A stretch of 64,000 nt of DNA. Origin: Oscillospiraceae bacterium (GTDB taxonomy: Bacteria; Bacillota; Clostridia; Saccharofermentanales; Saccharofermentanaceae). Made by a program: the position numbers and the translations under genes. Where the stretch lies: positions 1-64,000 of the forward strand of contig CACZGS010000005.1 in assembly GCA_902780785.1 (NCBI GenBank), written 5' to 3'. Shown here piece after piece: positions 25,920 through 35,411 of the stretch. The notes under the pieces were generated by a model that saw only the letters and a program-made list of their open reading frames with translations, searched no databases and was not told where the DNA came from. How positions within the stretch are numbered: the first letter of the stretch is position 1; each line of letters starts with the position of its first letter.

Positions 25920-26588
25920 TCAGCGCAAAAACGCACCGGCCCATACGGTGATCATGGCATCGTAGACACCGTGAGCAATGACGAGCGACAACGTCGAGCA
26001 ATTCTTGATCTTAAGTCTGCAGAAGCAGAATAATGCACCGATTCCTGCCGTCATGAATATCTGGAAAATGTTGCCGTTGAACACGTGAAACAGTCCGAAA
26101 AGAACTGATGATACTATCAGCGGAACGATGTCGTTAGAGCATAGCTTCTTTATCTTTCCGTATATGAATCCGCGGAAAACGAACTCTTCAACAAAGCCGA
26201 CAGACACGATGCAGTATGTGAATTCGAAAATGTATTGCCACAAATAATCATATCTGTTGCCTGAATCGAAGTATTCGCCAAAACCTGCAAGGTGCGGCAC
26301 AAGCGTAAGCACCACTGACATCGCAAGTCCAATAAGGATGCCCGTTAATATCTGCATGCCAGGCTTCTCTTCAACAAAGCCGAATACTTTAAGCGGTTCT
26401 TTTCGAATAAGGGATATAACGATCGGAACAACAGCAATCACCCAGTAGACGGCGATGATAACGAATATTCTTGGAATAAGAGGGATCGACATCATAAGAT
26501 TATTGTTGAACCAGCGCACGGCCAGAAGGCCGAGTGTCGCACCCGCTGATCCTATGATGATATCTGCAATCTCTTTCTTCTTACTCAT
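25920..26588 (-). CDS. CPBP-family intramembrane metalloprotease
   Basis: A 222-aa polytopic protein with CPBP motifs VEEFVFRGFI (Glu-Glu..Arg), LFGLFHVFNG (His) and LVIAHGVYDA (His). Its ATG overlaps the stop of the ABC permease gene (ATGA). A CPBP protease at the end of an ABC-export operon is a pattern seen in peptide or bacteriocin self-protection loci, but no precursor peptide was found here. Confidence 0.85.
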   Translation of the reverse strand: MSKKKEIADIIIGSAGATLGLLAVRWFNNNLMMSIPLIPRIFVIIAVYWVIAVVPIVISLIRKEPLKVFGFVEEKPGMQILTGILIGLAMSVVLTLVPHLAGFGEYFDSGNRYDYLWQYIFEFTYCIVSVGFVEEFVFRGFIYGKIKKLCSNDIVPLIVSSVLFGLFHVFNGNIFQIFMTAGIGALFCFCRLKIKNCSTLSLVIAHGVYDAMITVWAGAFLR

Positions 26589-27208
26589 GCAGAACGGGAC
26601 CTCTCAGCCTTAACGGCACCGACTATCAGACCCGCTATCACGAGAACACCAACAGCTATAACAACTGCGATATTAACTTCCGGCAAACTGATATTAATGC
26701 TTGTGTATTTGCCAATCAAAGCGATGATGAAAACTACAGCGCATGCGATAAGACCTGTGTTCTGTGCAAAGTGGTATGACGTTTTGTAGAAGACGATCAT
26801 CTGGATAAGGAAATAACTGAGGAAAGCAAGGAAGAACACCACCTCTTTTTCCAGTTTTCCTTCTGACATAAGATCATATCCTTCGATCAGGAGGTATTTA
26901 TATAAGATCTTTACGCCGGACGAGAATACAAGCAGTGCCAGAATATAGACGGTCCTTGCAATTACTCTGCCGCAAGCACCTTGAGGCATTCTTCTTAAAA
27001 AGTCACGGGTATCCTTGGAATCCTCCGCATTCATTAATCTTCCCAACGGAAAATAAACTGCAAAGAACGGGATCAGGAACTCTATAAAGTATAAGGATTC
27101 CCCTCTTTCTTTTATGAGAAGAAATCCTGCCACAATGCAGTAGACCACAACTATGATCAACCAATTAGCAGAGAACCGGATGTCTTTTTTCAAGTAACCT
27201 ATCATCAT
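26585..27208 (-). CDS. ABC transporter permease subunit (ABC-2 type)
   Basis: A 207-aa protein with six predicted membrane helices and a short basic N-terminus, typical of small ABC-2 exporter permeases. Its start overlaps the stop of the ATPase gene (TAATG) and its end overlaps the protease gene. It would form the membrane channel for the ATPase encoded upstream; substrate unknown. Confidence 0.75.
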   Translation of the reverse strand: MMIGYLKKDIRFSANWLIIVVVYCIVAGFLLIKERGESLYFIEFLIPFFAVYFPLGRLMNAEDSKDTRDFLRRMPQGACGRVIARTVYILALLVFSSGVKILYKYLLIEGYDLMSEGKLEKEVVFFLAFLSYFLIQMIVFYKTSYHFAQNTGLIACAVVFIIALIGKYTSINISLPEVNIAVVIAVGVLVIAGLIVGAVKAERSRSA

Positions 27209-28041
27209 TATCCCCTTCTCAAGAATGACAGGACATCCGACAGCAACGCAGGACTTCCCGCTTTCTCAACATTTTCGATTCCGCTTGCATCGTAAACGTA
27301 ATACTGATGCTGCTTAATTCCCTTATCCAATATCAATGCTCTGGTCTCTTCACCCAGTTTACTTAACTCTTCCTCATTGATCCTGTAATAGTTCTTCTTG
27401 ATATTCTCCACCGAATCTTCAAGGAGGATACGGCCGGAATCAATATAGATGATCTTGTCTGCTATCTTCTCCAGATCTTCTGTTATGTGGGATGACATAA
27501 GAACAGGAATATTATCTTCCTGAGCAATTCCCTGCAGGATATCAAGGACTTCATCTCTTATCATCGGATCGAGGCCCGAAGTAACCTCATCGAGCAATAA
27601 GCATTCAGGCTTCTTGGCAAGTTCCATGGCCAGAAAGAACTTTACTCTCATGCCTGTCGAAAGTTCTTTTATCTTAAGATCATCTTTCAGCGCGAAAACA
27701 TCATTCATGTAATGCCTGAACAGACCATCGTTCCACTGCTTCCTGTAAATGTCCTTAACGAATGCAGAAAGCGCAGACATCTTCTGATCAGAATAGATGT
27801 TCAGTTCCTGCGACACAAACCCTACTCTCAGCTTCTCGCCAAGATCTAAAACCTTATTACCGTCTATTGATATCTCTCCCGATTCACTCTTTACGAGCCC
27901 TATCAGGATCCTCAAGATCGTCGATTTGCCTGCTCCGTTAACGCCGATCAGTCCTGTTATTTCCCCTGATTCCAGATCAAAAGAAGCATTGCCTAATTTG
28001 AAGCTTTTGTATGTTTTATTAAGATTGCGGACTTCGATCAT
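27208..28041 (-). CDS. ABC transporter ATP-binding protein
   Basis: A 277-aa ATPase: Walker A GVNGAGKST (about 34-42), Q-loop VSQELN, signature LSTGM (a variant of LSGGQ usual in ABC-2 exporters), Walker B CLLLDE and switch His in SSHITEDLE. A C-terminal extension of about 60 residues may contact the permease. ATGA overlap with the upstream MBL gene. Together with the permease it forms an exporter. Confidence 0.9.
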   Translation of the reverse strand: MIEVRNLNKTYKSFKLGNASFDLESGEITGLIGVNGAGKSTILRILIGLVKSESGEISIDGNKVLDLGEKLRVGFVSQELNIYSDQKMSALSAFVKDIYRKQWNDGLFRHYMNDVFALKDDLKIKELSTGMRVKFFLAMELAKKPECLLLDEVTSGLDPMIRDEVLDILQGIAQEDNIPVLMSSHITEDLEKIADKIIYIDSGRILLEDSVENIKKNYYRINEEELSKLGEETRALILDKGIKQHQYYVYDASGIENVEKAGSPALLSDVLSFLRRG

Positions 28042-28856
28042 TTGGCTTCACCTCTCAGCGGACAAATGACCTTCCAGCCGTTATACGAGTACTCTATTCC
28101 CTTGCCTGCATGATTCTCTACTTCCGTGCCTTCGAGCTTGCCCGCAACGATCAGTTCCATCGCTTCGACCATGGTATCGAGCATCGCCACAGGGATCGGT
28201 TCATAACTGTAATGCCCGTCATAGATCTTCTCGATCCCTGCATCTGTCAGCACTTCACGGATATGTTTAAGAGAATCAAGATAAATCTCCGGCGTTTCCG
28301 ATTCTTCAAGGAAAAGCCAGAGGTTCTCTATTATCGAATCGCCAGAAAAACACAACTTATCGGCACGGTCTATCAGTACGATGCTGCCCTTTGTATGGCC
28401 GGGCATCTCATATACTTCGAGTGTCTTTCCGCCGAGATCGATCACATCGCCGTCAGATATGTCCTGCGGCACCGGAAAATGCACTTCTTCAGCATCAATG
28501 TTCTTTACAAAATCACCGTAGAAATCCTGCACCCACGGCTCATTTATCAGCATCGAGAACTCGAAAACGATCTCATTGTACATCGCCCTGTCCGAAGAAT
28601 TCAGATAAGCATTGTCGAACCAATGGTCGCCCAAAATATGATCGATGTGCCCGTGTGTGTTAACGACTGTAACCGGCAGATCTGTATAATGACTTACCAG
28701 TTCTTTCAGATCGGTAAGCCCATAAGCTGTATCGATAAGACAGGCTTTCTTCCCGCCCGTTATCAGATAGATTGATGCATTGCGCTGTTCGTAGAACTTA
28801 TAAATGCCTTTGGCTACTTCTTCCACGAAGTATATCCCGTGTTCTGTTTCCGCCAT
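28038..28856 (-). CDS. metallo-beta-lactamase-fold hydrolase
   Basis: A 272-aa MBL protein with NTHGHIDHILGDH (HxHxDH), MPGHTKGSIVL (His), CFSGDSI (Asp) and YDGHYS (final His), all metal ligands present. It differs from the MBL protein at 6149-6895. Being the first gene of an operon with an ABC exporter and a CPBP protease, it may modify or inactivate the exported compound. GAAGG precedes the ATG. Confidence 0.85.
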   Translation of the reverse strand: MAETEHGIYFVEEVAKGIYKFYEQRNASIYLITGGKKACLIDTAYGLTDLKELVSHYTDLPVTVVNTHGHIDHILGDHWFDNAYLNSSDRAMYNEIVFEFSMLINEPWVQDFYGDFVKNIDAEEVHFPVPQDISDGDVIDLGGKTLEVYEMPGHTKGSIVLIDRADKLCFSGDSIIENLWLFLEESETPEIYLDSLKHIREVLTDAGIEKIYDGHYSYEPIPVAMLDTMVEAMELIVAGKLEGTEVENHAGKGIEYSYNGWKVICPLRGEAK

Positions 28857-28954
28857 ATATAAACCTTCATTCCCATATTGCTTATGTCATTACTCCTGTA
28901 AAGAGCAATTGAAGCATGAAGGTATTATATAACTTTTGAGAACACTAATCGACT

Positions 28955-31315
28955 TTATCCGCGCTCATCCATAACTTTCTGAACTCTGTCCTGAGCGATC
29001 GTGATAACAGAATTAAGATCCTTCTGGCCGGTATAATATGCCGGCAGTTCTTCCTTGGTGATCAGAAGGACATTTCTGTCGATGCGGTATACATCCGTAG
29101 CATTGTTAAGGAGTGCAAGATAAGCGTCTGTTGCAGTCTGGTCTATCTCTTTATCAGGGATCACCCCACCCATCATCCTGGCCTTCTCAAGCGCGTAGCT
29201 GTCCATATTCTTGTATTCCTGAACGATCCTGTTGTAATCGGCAATTGCCATGCTGCCCCTTTCCTTAAGGGCTTTGAGATTGATCGAGGAATCATATGCA
29301 TATTTGGGATCAATGCTTTGGATATCATAAGACATCATGGTCTTAACAAATTCCCAAGAGCCGTTCTTGTTCTGTGACTGCGAAGAGATCGCAGCTGACG
29401 AATTCACGGATACGATCACTCCGTGGCTGCCATTTGCAGACGGATATCCGTATATGTTTTTCCCTTGCGAATAAACATTCGAGATATAGGTGCCTATGCC
29501 TTCGACCTGAAGTTCTGTGACCTTGTAATCTTCCGGAAGCTTGACGTTATCATCATTCCAGTTCGCAAGGCACTTCTCAGGCACACTGTCTTTGCAGTAC
29601 GAGGCAAGAGCTTCGAATTCGGGTGAATTCAGATTCCATTTCGCGTCCTTGTAAAGATCGCTCTGCATGGCGGTAAAAAGGAGAGAATAGTAAGCCGACC
29701 TGTCCATCTTATACGCAAGGCTGTCTGCGCCGTTATTTGCTCCTGATACGACTCTCTTATACTCTTCGAAGGAATACCCGGTGCCGTTGGAAGGCGCGCA
29801 GTCAGAAGGAGCTGCAAGGCCGAGAGTGCCGAATCTTAAAGGCATCTGGTACAGCTTGCCGTCCTTTTTCGCGAGGTCGATAACAGACTTAACATAATCT
29901 TCGGAATTGTACCCGGTGTCTGTACTTATGAGCGCGTTAAGATCTGTCAGGAAATCCTCATCGTAGAGCTCCATAACGTCAAAGGCATTGACGATAACGT
30001 CAGGTCCTTTACCGTCCCTGATATCACGCATCAGGTTGTTTGCAGCATCTCTTGCGGCCTTCTCTTCGCTGTCAGCGTCTGCGAAATAATCCTGTTTGTA
30101 GCTGTAGATCTTAAGTGTCGCAAAATTATTCTCATTTGTCCTGTTAAAATCGTAGATGGCTTTTCCCAGAGCCTTAGAGACAACATAATCGCCAAACAGT
30201 CCGACGGTAATCTTGGCCTTCCCGGCATTGGGATTTGTCTGAGCCTTCTTGAGCTTATAAGCAACTATTCCCGTCAAAGGATCTACGGCATGGACGTTAG
30301 CTAAGATCACCTCATCCTCTGTGTAATCCAATACAGATAACTTATAGAACTCAGAATAATCCGCATTGAAACAATCCGTAGGGATCTTCATGTCAAAAGA
30401 AGCTGTCTCTTCATTGTATGCAGCAATGCCGTTATTGCTAACGGAATAGTAATGACCGTCTTCTGCAGCATCGGTGCTAAAGCCGCCTCCGGGGTTCATG
30501 TTCCTGATCTGATAAGTAACAGTTCCGTTTCCCAGAGCAACCTGCTTCGACTCATTCTGTACATCAGAAGCACTGAAGACTACGTTCCCGTTCTTGTCAC
30601 TAAAGGTGTCCCAGAAAAATATGTCCTTTCCGAACAGGTCTGCCATCATGTCGATCCTGGCATTGCCCTCTTTGTCAAACAAAGCAACACGGCCGGATTT
30701 CTCATACATCATAAATATATCATCCGTAACGGCGATTATCTCTTCCGGAAGCATCCCACATAGAGTCTGCGAAGCAGATGCGTTGTAGCGGAAGCTCTCG
30801 AGAATACTGCCGCTTGCAGGATCGATGACGGAAAGCATCATGTCAGGCGTCTCCCACCCGGCATTGGAAAGCACGAAAAGTTTCCCGTCCGAGAAGCCGA
30901 ATCCTCTTGCACCGGCAGCAGGTTCCGTGCCGTTAGATATAAGCTTTCTCAGATCACTCTTATTCAGTATGTTTCCGCTGTTATCGAAAACACAAAGCTC
31001 AGTTCCATTGAGGCTTGAACCGTCAAAGTTCTCAGAAAGATAATCTTCTTCCGAAGGTATCTGCATATAGTCATAAACGACACTGATCTTGCCTTCGCTG
31101 TAATCAAACACCGCGCGGTTTACAATGGTTTCCCTGTTGCCCTCGAAAGGATTTAATTCCATCCTCTGTGAGTCATACCACATGGAATCTGCAGGCAGCA
31201 CTTCTCCGGTTGCCTGGGATTCTTTTGTCTCATCTTTCTTTCCGCATGAACTGATTACTGCGCACAGCATACTTGCTGCCAGCAGTGCTGACACTATTCT
31301 TCTTACACTTTTCAT
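28955..31315 (-). CDS. large solute-binding-type lipoprotein
   Basis: A 786-aa lipoprotein (lipobox VISSC, Cys24). The N-terminal 365 residues are beta-rich and look like a propeller or lectin-type domain (LCVFDNSGNILNKSDLRKLI); residues about 370-780 resemble a family 1 extracellular solute-binding protein (KITVGLFGDYVVSKALGKAI, DIRDGKGPDVIVNAFDVMEL, KDGKLYQMPLRFGTLGL). No permease genes are adjacent. A full-length paralogue lies at 59385-61769, and the C-termini match closely (GQKDLNSVITIAQDRVQKV here). It begins 18 nt after the BlaR1-like gene, so it may be in the BlaI-controlled operon. Confidence 0.75.
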   Translation of the reverse strand: MKSVRRIVSALLAASMLCAVISSCGKKDETKESQATGEVLPADSMWYDSQRMELNPFEGNRETIVNRAVFDYSEGKISVVYDYMQIPSEEDYLSENFDGSSLNGTELCVFDNSGNILNKSDLRKLISNGTEPAAGARGFGFSDGKLFVLSNAGWETPDMMLSVIDPASGSILESFRYNASASQTLCGMLPEEIIAVTDDIFMMYEKSGRVALFDKEGNARIDMMADLFGKDIFFWDTFSDKNGNVVFSASDVQNESKQVALGNGTVTYQIRNMNPGGGFSTDAAEDGHYYSVSNNGIAAYNEETASFDMKIPTDCFNADYSEFYKLSVLDYTEDEVILANVHAVDPLTGIVAYKLKKAQTNPNAGKAKITVGLFGDYVVSKALGKAIYDFNRTNENNFATLKIYSYKQDYFADADSEEKAARDAANNLMRDIRDGKGPDVIVNAFDVMELYDEDFLTDLNALISTDTGYNSEDYVKSVIDLAKKDGKLYQMPLRFGTLGLAAPSDCAPSNGTGYSFEEYKRVVSGANNGADSLAYKMDRSAYYSLLFTAMQSDLYKDAKWNLNSPEFEALASYCKDSVPEKCLANWNDDNVKLPEDYKVTELQVEGIGTYISNVYSQGKNIYGYPSANGSHGVIVSVNSSAAISSQSQNKNGSWEFVKTMMSYDIQSIDPKYAYDSSINLKALKERGSMAIADYNRIVQEYKNMDSYALEKARMMGGVIPDKEIDQTATDAYLALLNNATDVYRIDRNVLLITKEELPAYYTGQKDLNSVITIAQDRVQKVMDERG

Positions 31316-31333
31316 CCTTTATCTCCCTAATTA

Positions 31334-33478
31334 TCAGTCTGCCAGGCGCGGAGCGATCTCTCCGGTCTTTGCATCGAACCTGAGTTCGTATTCGGTGACT
31401 TTACCGTTATTGTTTTCTTTTACCCAAACTCCCCAATACAGTTCAACAGGCTTACTGTCATTCTTATCATTAAGATAGTCATGCGATGCAAATAATTTAG
31501 CCTTTGTAACCGTATATTTTGCACTGCTTGATTTATAAGCCAGATAATCGGATATGCTCTGGCTAAGCTCATCAAATGTGAGCAGCTTTTCCGTGACCGG
31601 TGAGAATTTAAACTCGCAATAATTATTCCAAGAATCGGAATCATGAAGCCCGTCTTTGTTAACTATAAGGACATACCTGGCATCACTCAGAGCATGGAAA
31701 CTGCCGGGCCATAAAAAACTATTTGTCGGCGATATCGGTACTCCTTGAACACTTTGTTTAACAACATACAAATATGCATCGTCATCAGCTGTCCAGTTCC
31801 GGCGCTTGATCGGTTTTCCTTCGTCAAAAAGCGTTTCTTTGTCCAAAGTCTCATGATCAAGATAATACGTTTCTACTGTCATTCCCGTCTTAATATCAAT
31901 TCCATATTTCCCAAACATATCTGCGGCCTTGTCATAAACCTCTTCCGCCGATCCAAAAGCAAATGTCTTTGGCTTTGTATATTTATCTAAGTTGTAATTT
32001 TCGCTTTCAAAATCCAGATAAACCGAATCTAAATACGGAATATCGTATTTTATAAAGCAAATGTCTGAATCAACTATGCTGAAACAGTAATACCATTTGT
32101 TTATCTTTTCATCCACGCAAAAGATCTCTTCTGTCTCTTTATGATCCACATACGGCAGCCCCTTTACAGTTTCTTCTGCGAACTGTCTGCTCTTTGAAGC
32201 ATGTAACTTAACCGTCGTCTTATGGAATACCAGTTCTTCGGGGCAGTCCAGTTTCTCTATATCAAAAGTGCATTTGCCGATCTTATTCTTGTAGGACGTC
32301 GGGAACTTATTGACTATTTCCTCAAGATCTGCCGGAATCTCTTCCGTTGTAGCTTCGGTGGTATCAGAAACCGAAGGAGCAGTTTCTGCGTCAGTGTTAT
32401 AAGAAACTGAAGGAGCAGTTTCTGCGTTAATAGTTTCAGAAGCATTTGCTGTTTCTTCAATGCTGCTTTCAGAAGGATCCGGCAGGATCATGGAACATCC
32501 TGAGAAAGCAAATACAGCCGCCAATGTCAACGCAAGTGCCTTACGGTTGTTTCTTGCAGGCTTCTTAATGTTGCTGATCCTCTTCTTCATCATCTTATAT
32601 CCGCCGCCCATACCGGTGGAAAGAGCAAATCCGATATTCTTCCTGGTATTCTTCTTCAATGTATCAAGCAGAGCATTCACATAACCTGCAGAAGCACCGA
32701 TTCCCCGTGTGCGTAATACTTCTTCGTCACAAGCCAGCTCACAGTCTCTTCCTGACAATATGAATGCTGCCCAAATGATCGGGTTATACCAGTTAAGTAT
32801 CAGGACAATATATCTTACCAATACCCATATGTGATCGCCGTGCTTATAGTGGCTCGCCTCATGGCATATGGTATAGTCGCTGATCTTTTCTGAATCCCTG
32901 TCAAGATAGATCTTGTTGAACAACAGGAATGGCGCTCCGTTGTGCCTTATCCTGTATATCTTAAGACCGCTTGCAGGATCTCTTCCGACATATTCTCTTC
33001 TTCGTTTGCAATATGCAATGAACCCTGTGTTATATGCAGCCAGAGCTATCAGCAGAGACGCAGTCACAAAGCAATATGCACAAGCAAGCATGAAGAGCGG
33101 GCTTGGCGCCGTCTTACCTGCTGCCTCAGCTGCCTTTATAGCTCTCAGTTGCTCGCGGTCTTCAATTAACTCTATGTCATTAAGCAGTTCGTGATACATA
33201 TACTGATCACCAATCTCCAGTGGACTGATCATCTCGCCATTGACCATGACGTATGATGGATTGGCTGTCTCTGTATCAGCCTCAGCAACGATTGCGGGCT
33301 CAGCCTTTTCGCCGACTGAAGGAATACTGATCTTAACGAAAGGCAATAAGATCATGAAGGCCGGAATAATAAGCCAGATGGCATACTGGTGCTTCTTAAG
33401 GATCTTCCCGTTTGACAGTGCACGGATCAGGATAAGGCCTGCCGCAATCAATGTAATACCGATGATATAGCGCAGCAT
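31334..33478 (-). CDS. BlaR1/MecR1-family M56 sensor metalloprotease
   Basis: A 714-aa membrane protein. Four N-terminal helices surround the M56 zinc protease domain: HEASHYKHGD (HExxH, about 205-209) and CELACDEEVLR. Another helix (about 318-335) ends in FSGCSM. A linker contains two 12-residue imperfect repeats (AETAPSVS), encoded by a 36-bp tandem repeat at 32365-32427. The 320-residue sensor is not a penicillin-binding domain (no SxxK) and ends with a PepSY-like tail (YELRFDAKTGEIAP). Expected to cleave or trigger loss of the BlaI-like repressor encoded 2 nt upstream; the signal is unlikely to be a beta-lactam. Confidence 0.85.
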   Translation of the reverse strand: MLRYIIGITLIAAGLILIRALSNGKILKKHQYAIWLIIPAFMILLPFVKISIPSVGEKAEPAIVAEADTETANPSYVMVNGEMISPLEIGDQYMYHELLNDIELIEDREQLRAIKAAEAAGKTAPSPLFMLACAYCFVTASLLIALAAYNTGFIAYCKRRREYVGRDPASGLKIYRIRHNGAPFLLFNKIYLDRDSEKISDYTICHEASHYKHGDHIWVLVRYIVLILNWYNPIIWAAFILSGRDCELACDEEVLRTRGIGASAGYVNALLDTLKKNTRKNIGFALSTGMGGGYKMMKKRISNIKKPARNNRKALALTLAAVFAFSGCSMILPDPSESSIEETANASETINAETAPSVSYNTDAETAPSVSDTTEATTEEIPADLEEIVNKFPTSYKNKIGKCTFDIEKLDCPEELVFHKTTVKLHASKSRQFAEETVKGLPYVDHKETEEIFCVDEKINKWYYCFSIVDSDICFIKYDIPYLDSVYLDFESENYNLDKYTKPKTFAFGSAEEVYDKAADMFGKYGIDIKTGMTVETYYLDHETLDKETLFDEGKPIKRRNWTADDDAYLYVVKQSVQGVPISPTNSFLWPGSFHALSDARYVLIVNKDGLHDSDSWNNYCEFKFSPVTEKLLTFDELSQSISDYLAYKSSSAKYTVTKAKLFASHDYLNDKNDSKPVELYWGVWVKENNNGKVTEYELRFDAKTGEIAPRLAD

Positions 33479-33479
33479 A

Positions 33480-33836
33480 TTAATCCTCCGTGAACATTCT
33501 TCTGAGCTCTTCGATCTGCTCTTCCGTAAGACGGTCTGAGCCGACCAGATTGGAGATCAATAAGCCCGCATTGCCGTTATAGACCTTGTCCAAAAGCGTT
33601 GAGACTTCTTCATTCTCTGCTTCTGCCTTGTCTATGGCAGGCGAAAAGTATTTTGTACGTCCTTCCTGCACATACGTGACAGCACCCTTTTCTTCCATGC
33701 GCTTGAGAAGCGTGATCACGGTGTACTTGGTCCATTCTGTGCTTTCTTTAAGTTCTTTGGTGATCTCTGCGATCGTCATCGGACTCTTATCCCAAAGACA
33801 ATTTGCGATCTTCCATTCTGAATCTGTTAAACGCAT
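33480..33836 (-). CDS. BlaI/MecI-family repressor
   Basis: A 118-aa penicillinase-repressor family protein: winged helix (LTDSEWKIANCLWDKSPMTI, TVITLLKRMEEKGAV, YVQEGRTKYFSP) and a C-terminal dimerisation helix (LTEEQIEELRRMFTED). ATG 33836 lies 9 nt after AGGAG; TTG 33842 is too close. It represses its own operon through the paired operators at 33862-33910 and is relieved by the membrane protease encoded next. Confidence 0.92.
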   Translation of the reverse strand: MRLTDSEWKIANCLWDKSPMTIAEITKELKESTEWTKYTVITLLKRMEEKGAVTYVQEGRTKYFSPAIDKAEAENEEVSTLLDKVYNGNAGLLISNLVGSDRLTEEQIEELRRMFTED

Positions 33837-33861
33837 AAACAATTACTCCTAATATCCGTTG

Positions 33862-33910
33862 GTTGACAGCTGTCCACTTGAATATAACTTACTGGTGGAC
33901 AGTCGTCAAC
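33862..33910 (-). promoter_or_regulatory. blaI promoter with paired BlaI-type operators
   Basis: Two 16-bp near-identical inverted sites, GTTGACAGCTGTCCAC (33862-33877) and GTGGACAGTCGTCAAC (33895-33910), each itself nearly palindromic about GACAGCTGTC. The minus-strand promoter is TTGACG (33904-33909), 17 bases, TATATT, so one operator covers -35 and the other lies at the transcription start. Confidence 0.75.
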
Positions 33911-33994
33911 CTCTGAACGCAGAATTAATTGTGGCAATATCGAATGACGTTTGCCTGACGCGTCAGAACTCATCCGCATAATAATACTGTGGCT

Positions 33995-34573
33995 TTAGTA
34001 AGGATTCATAGCGACGACTATATAGAAAACGATCGTGGTCAACAGGATTACTATTTCAAGAATGTAGAGCATACAATATGTGTCGTTCTTTGAAAGGATA
34101 AGCACAAGCACGGCGCCCAAGACCAGCCAGCAAACAGTAATAATGACAGCGGTTTTTATTCCCTGGGAGTAGTCTTCCTGTCTGAGCTCATTTTGCACCT
34201 TAATTGCTTCATCAACCTGTTCTCTTATCCTGTCCTGCTCCTCAAAGATATCTGTAGTGAACCAGGCTACTTCAGAAAAACCGGGCTCATAATCTTCAAT
34301 CTCATCCATAGGCAGATAGCAGCCTACGCTGTCGTCCGCGGAAAATCTGAACGGTTCAAAAACCGTTCCTGCCGGGTAATAATATTGTATCCCGTATTGA
34401 TTAAAAGAAATGTCTTTATTGAGTGTCAGATGCATACCCCGGGGAGCAGAGACATCGCCTCTTATTCTAACTGAATCCATTTTGGAACAAAGAATACCAA
34501 ACAAAAGGAGTGCCAGACATTCAAGGACCAGCAAAACGGCAGCTATAACTGTTTTAGTTTTTCTTTTGCTCAC
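33995..34573 (-). CDS. hypothetical membrane protein, 192 aa
   Basis: GTG at 34573 follows AGAGGATGATAAA and begins a basic SKRKTKT segment before the first helix; earlier in-frame codons belong to the preceding gene's shadow. One N-terminal helix (about 8-30), an external acidic domain of about 105 residues, and two C-terminal helices (about 140-160 and 168-188). Last gene of the 37.5-34.0 kb operon. Family unknown. Confidence 0.55.
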   Translation of the reverse strand: MSKRKTKTVIAAVLLVLECLALLLFGILCSKMDSVRIRGDVSAPRGMHLTLNKDISFNQYGIQYYYPAGTVFEPFRFSADDSVGCYLPMDEIEDYEPGFSEVAWFTTDIFEEQDRIREQVDEAIKVQNELRQEDYSQGIKTAVIITVCWLVLGAVLVLILSKNDTYCMLYILEIVILLTTIVFYIVVAMNPY

Positions 34574-34577
34574 TTTA

Positions 34578-35411
34578 TCATCCTCTGCAAGAATCGTACC
34601 AATCCCAAACAGCAAAGAAAGCTTCGCTGCGTTCCTTATATTGCGGATAGAAGTTCTTAGCCAGCCTGTCATATGCCAATGCGGCGGCATAGATGTGATC
34701 TGCTATCCTGTTAAATATCATATCATCAGTCTTATACGGCACCTTCCCGAGATCTTTAAGATATTCGATCTCCTCCGAATGACCGTATCTGTGATGATTG
34801 GTTCCGTATTTCAGATCTCTCATTATCATCTGCATGACCAGAGTGTAATTGCAGTCCATATTCGCAAGATGTGAGCTGATCAGATAATCCTTGCGGTAGA
34901 GTTTTCCGAGCGCCTGTATCTGGATAAACCAGAACTGGTTGATATTATCCATTGGCCATTCAGGATTATCTTCTGTCTTAGTGGCCGGCACTCCCATAAC
35001 GGGCGCAGCATCACCTTCGTACTCGAATTCGAAAAGAAGATCGTATCTCATGCCGTTACGGAAAATGATCCTGAAGACCTTATTTGCCGGAACGAACATC
35101 CAGCCTAACGCCGTATCTTCGTTTATACCGAAGCGGTCGATCCTCTTCATGTATTCTTCCGCAGTAACTGATCCGTTCTCCGGAAGACGGATCTTCAATG
35201 ACAGATCGACATCGCTGTATGTGTCGTGGAAACTTGCTTCGAAGGCTTTCTTTCCAGCTTCAGCGAACGTCTCTCTTGTAATGACAACCTCTTTAACAGT
35301 TGCACTTACGACTTCAGGGCGCTCGAAGATCTCTCCAAGATATTGGAGAAACAGCGCTTCCATACTTTCCTTATTCAGATCGATCAGCATATCAGAATCC
35401 GAGTTCATCAT
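34578..35411 (-). CDS. nucleotidyltransferase-fold protein, AadE-like
   Basis: A 277-aa protein with HDTYSDVDLSL near residues 62-72, matching the DxD metal-binding part of nucleotidyltransferases, and a helical C-terminal half with conserved aromatic residues (QFWFIQIQALGKLYRKDYLI). It resembles streptomycin 6-adenylyltransferases in layout, but the GS of the usual GSxxxGxxxxxSDxDL motif is absent (it reads SFHDTYSDVDL). Transfer of resistance function is not warranted. Its start overlaps the 3' end of the LUD gene by 20 bp. Confidence 0.55.
   Translation of the reverse strand: MMNSDSDMLIDLNKESMEALFLQYLGEIFERPEVVSATVKEVVITRETFAEAGKKAFEASFHDTYSDVDLSLKIRLPENGSVTAEEYMKRIDRFGINEDTALGWMFVPANKVFRIIFRNGMRYDLLFEFEYEGDAAPVMGVPATKTEDNPEWPMDNINQFWFIQIQALGKLYRKDYLISSHLANMDCNYTLVMQMIMRDLKYGTNHHRYGHSEEIEYLKDLGKVPYKTDDMIFNRIADHIYAAALAYDRLAKNFYPQYKERSEAFFAVWDWYDSCRG

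Noticed and set aside
31334..33478. Beta-lactam resistance operon
   Set aside because: BlaI/BlaR1 homologues are present but there is no beta-lactamase or PBP2a gene, and the sensor lacks SxxK.
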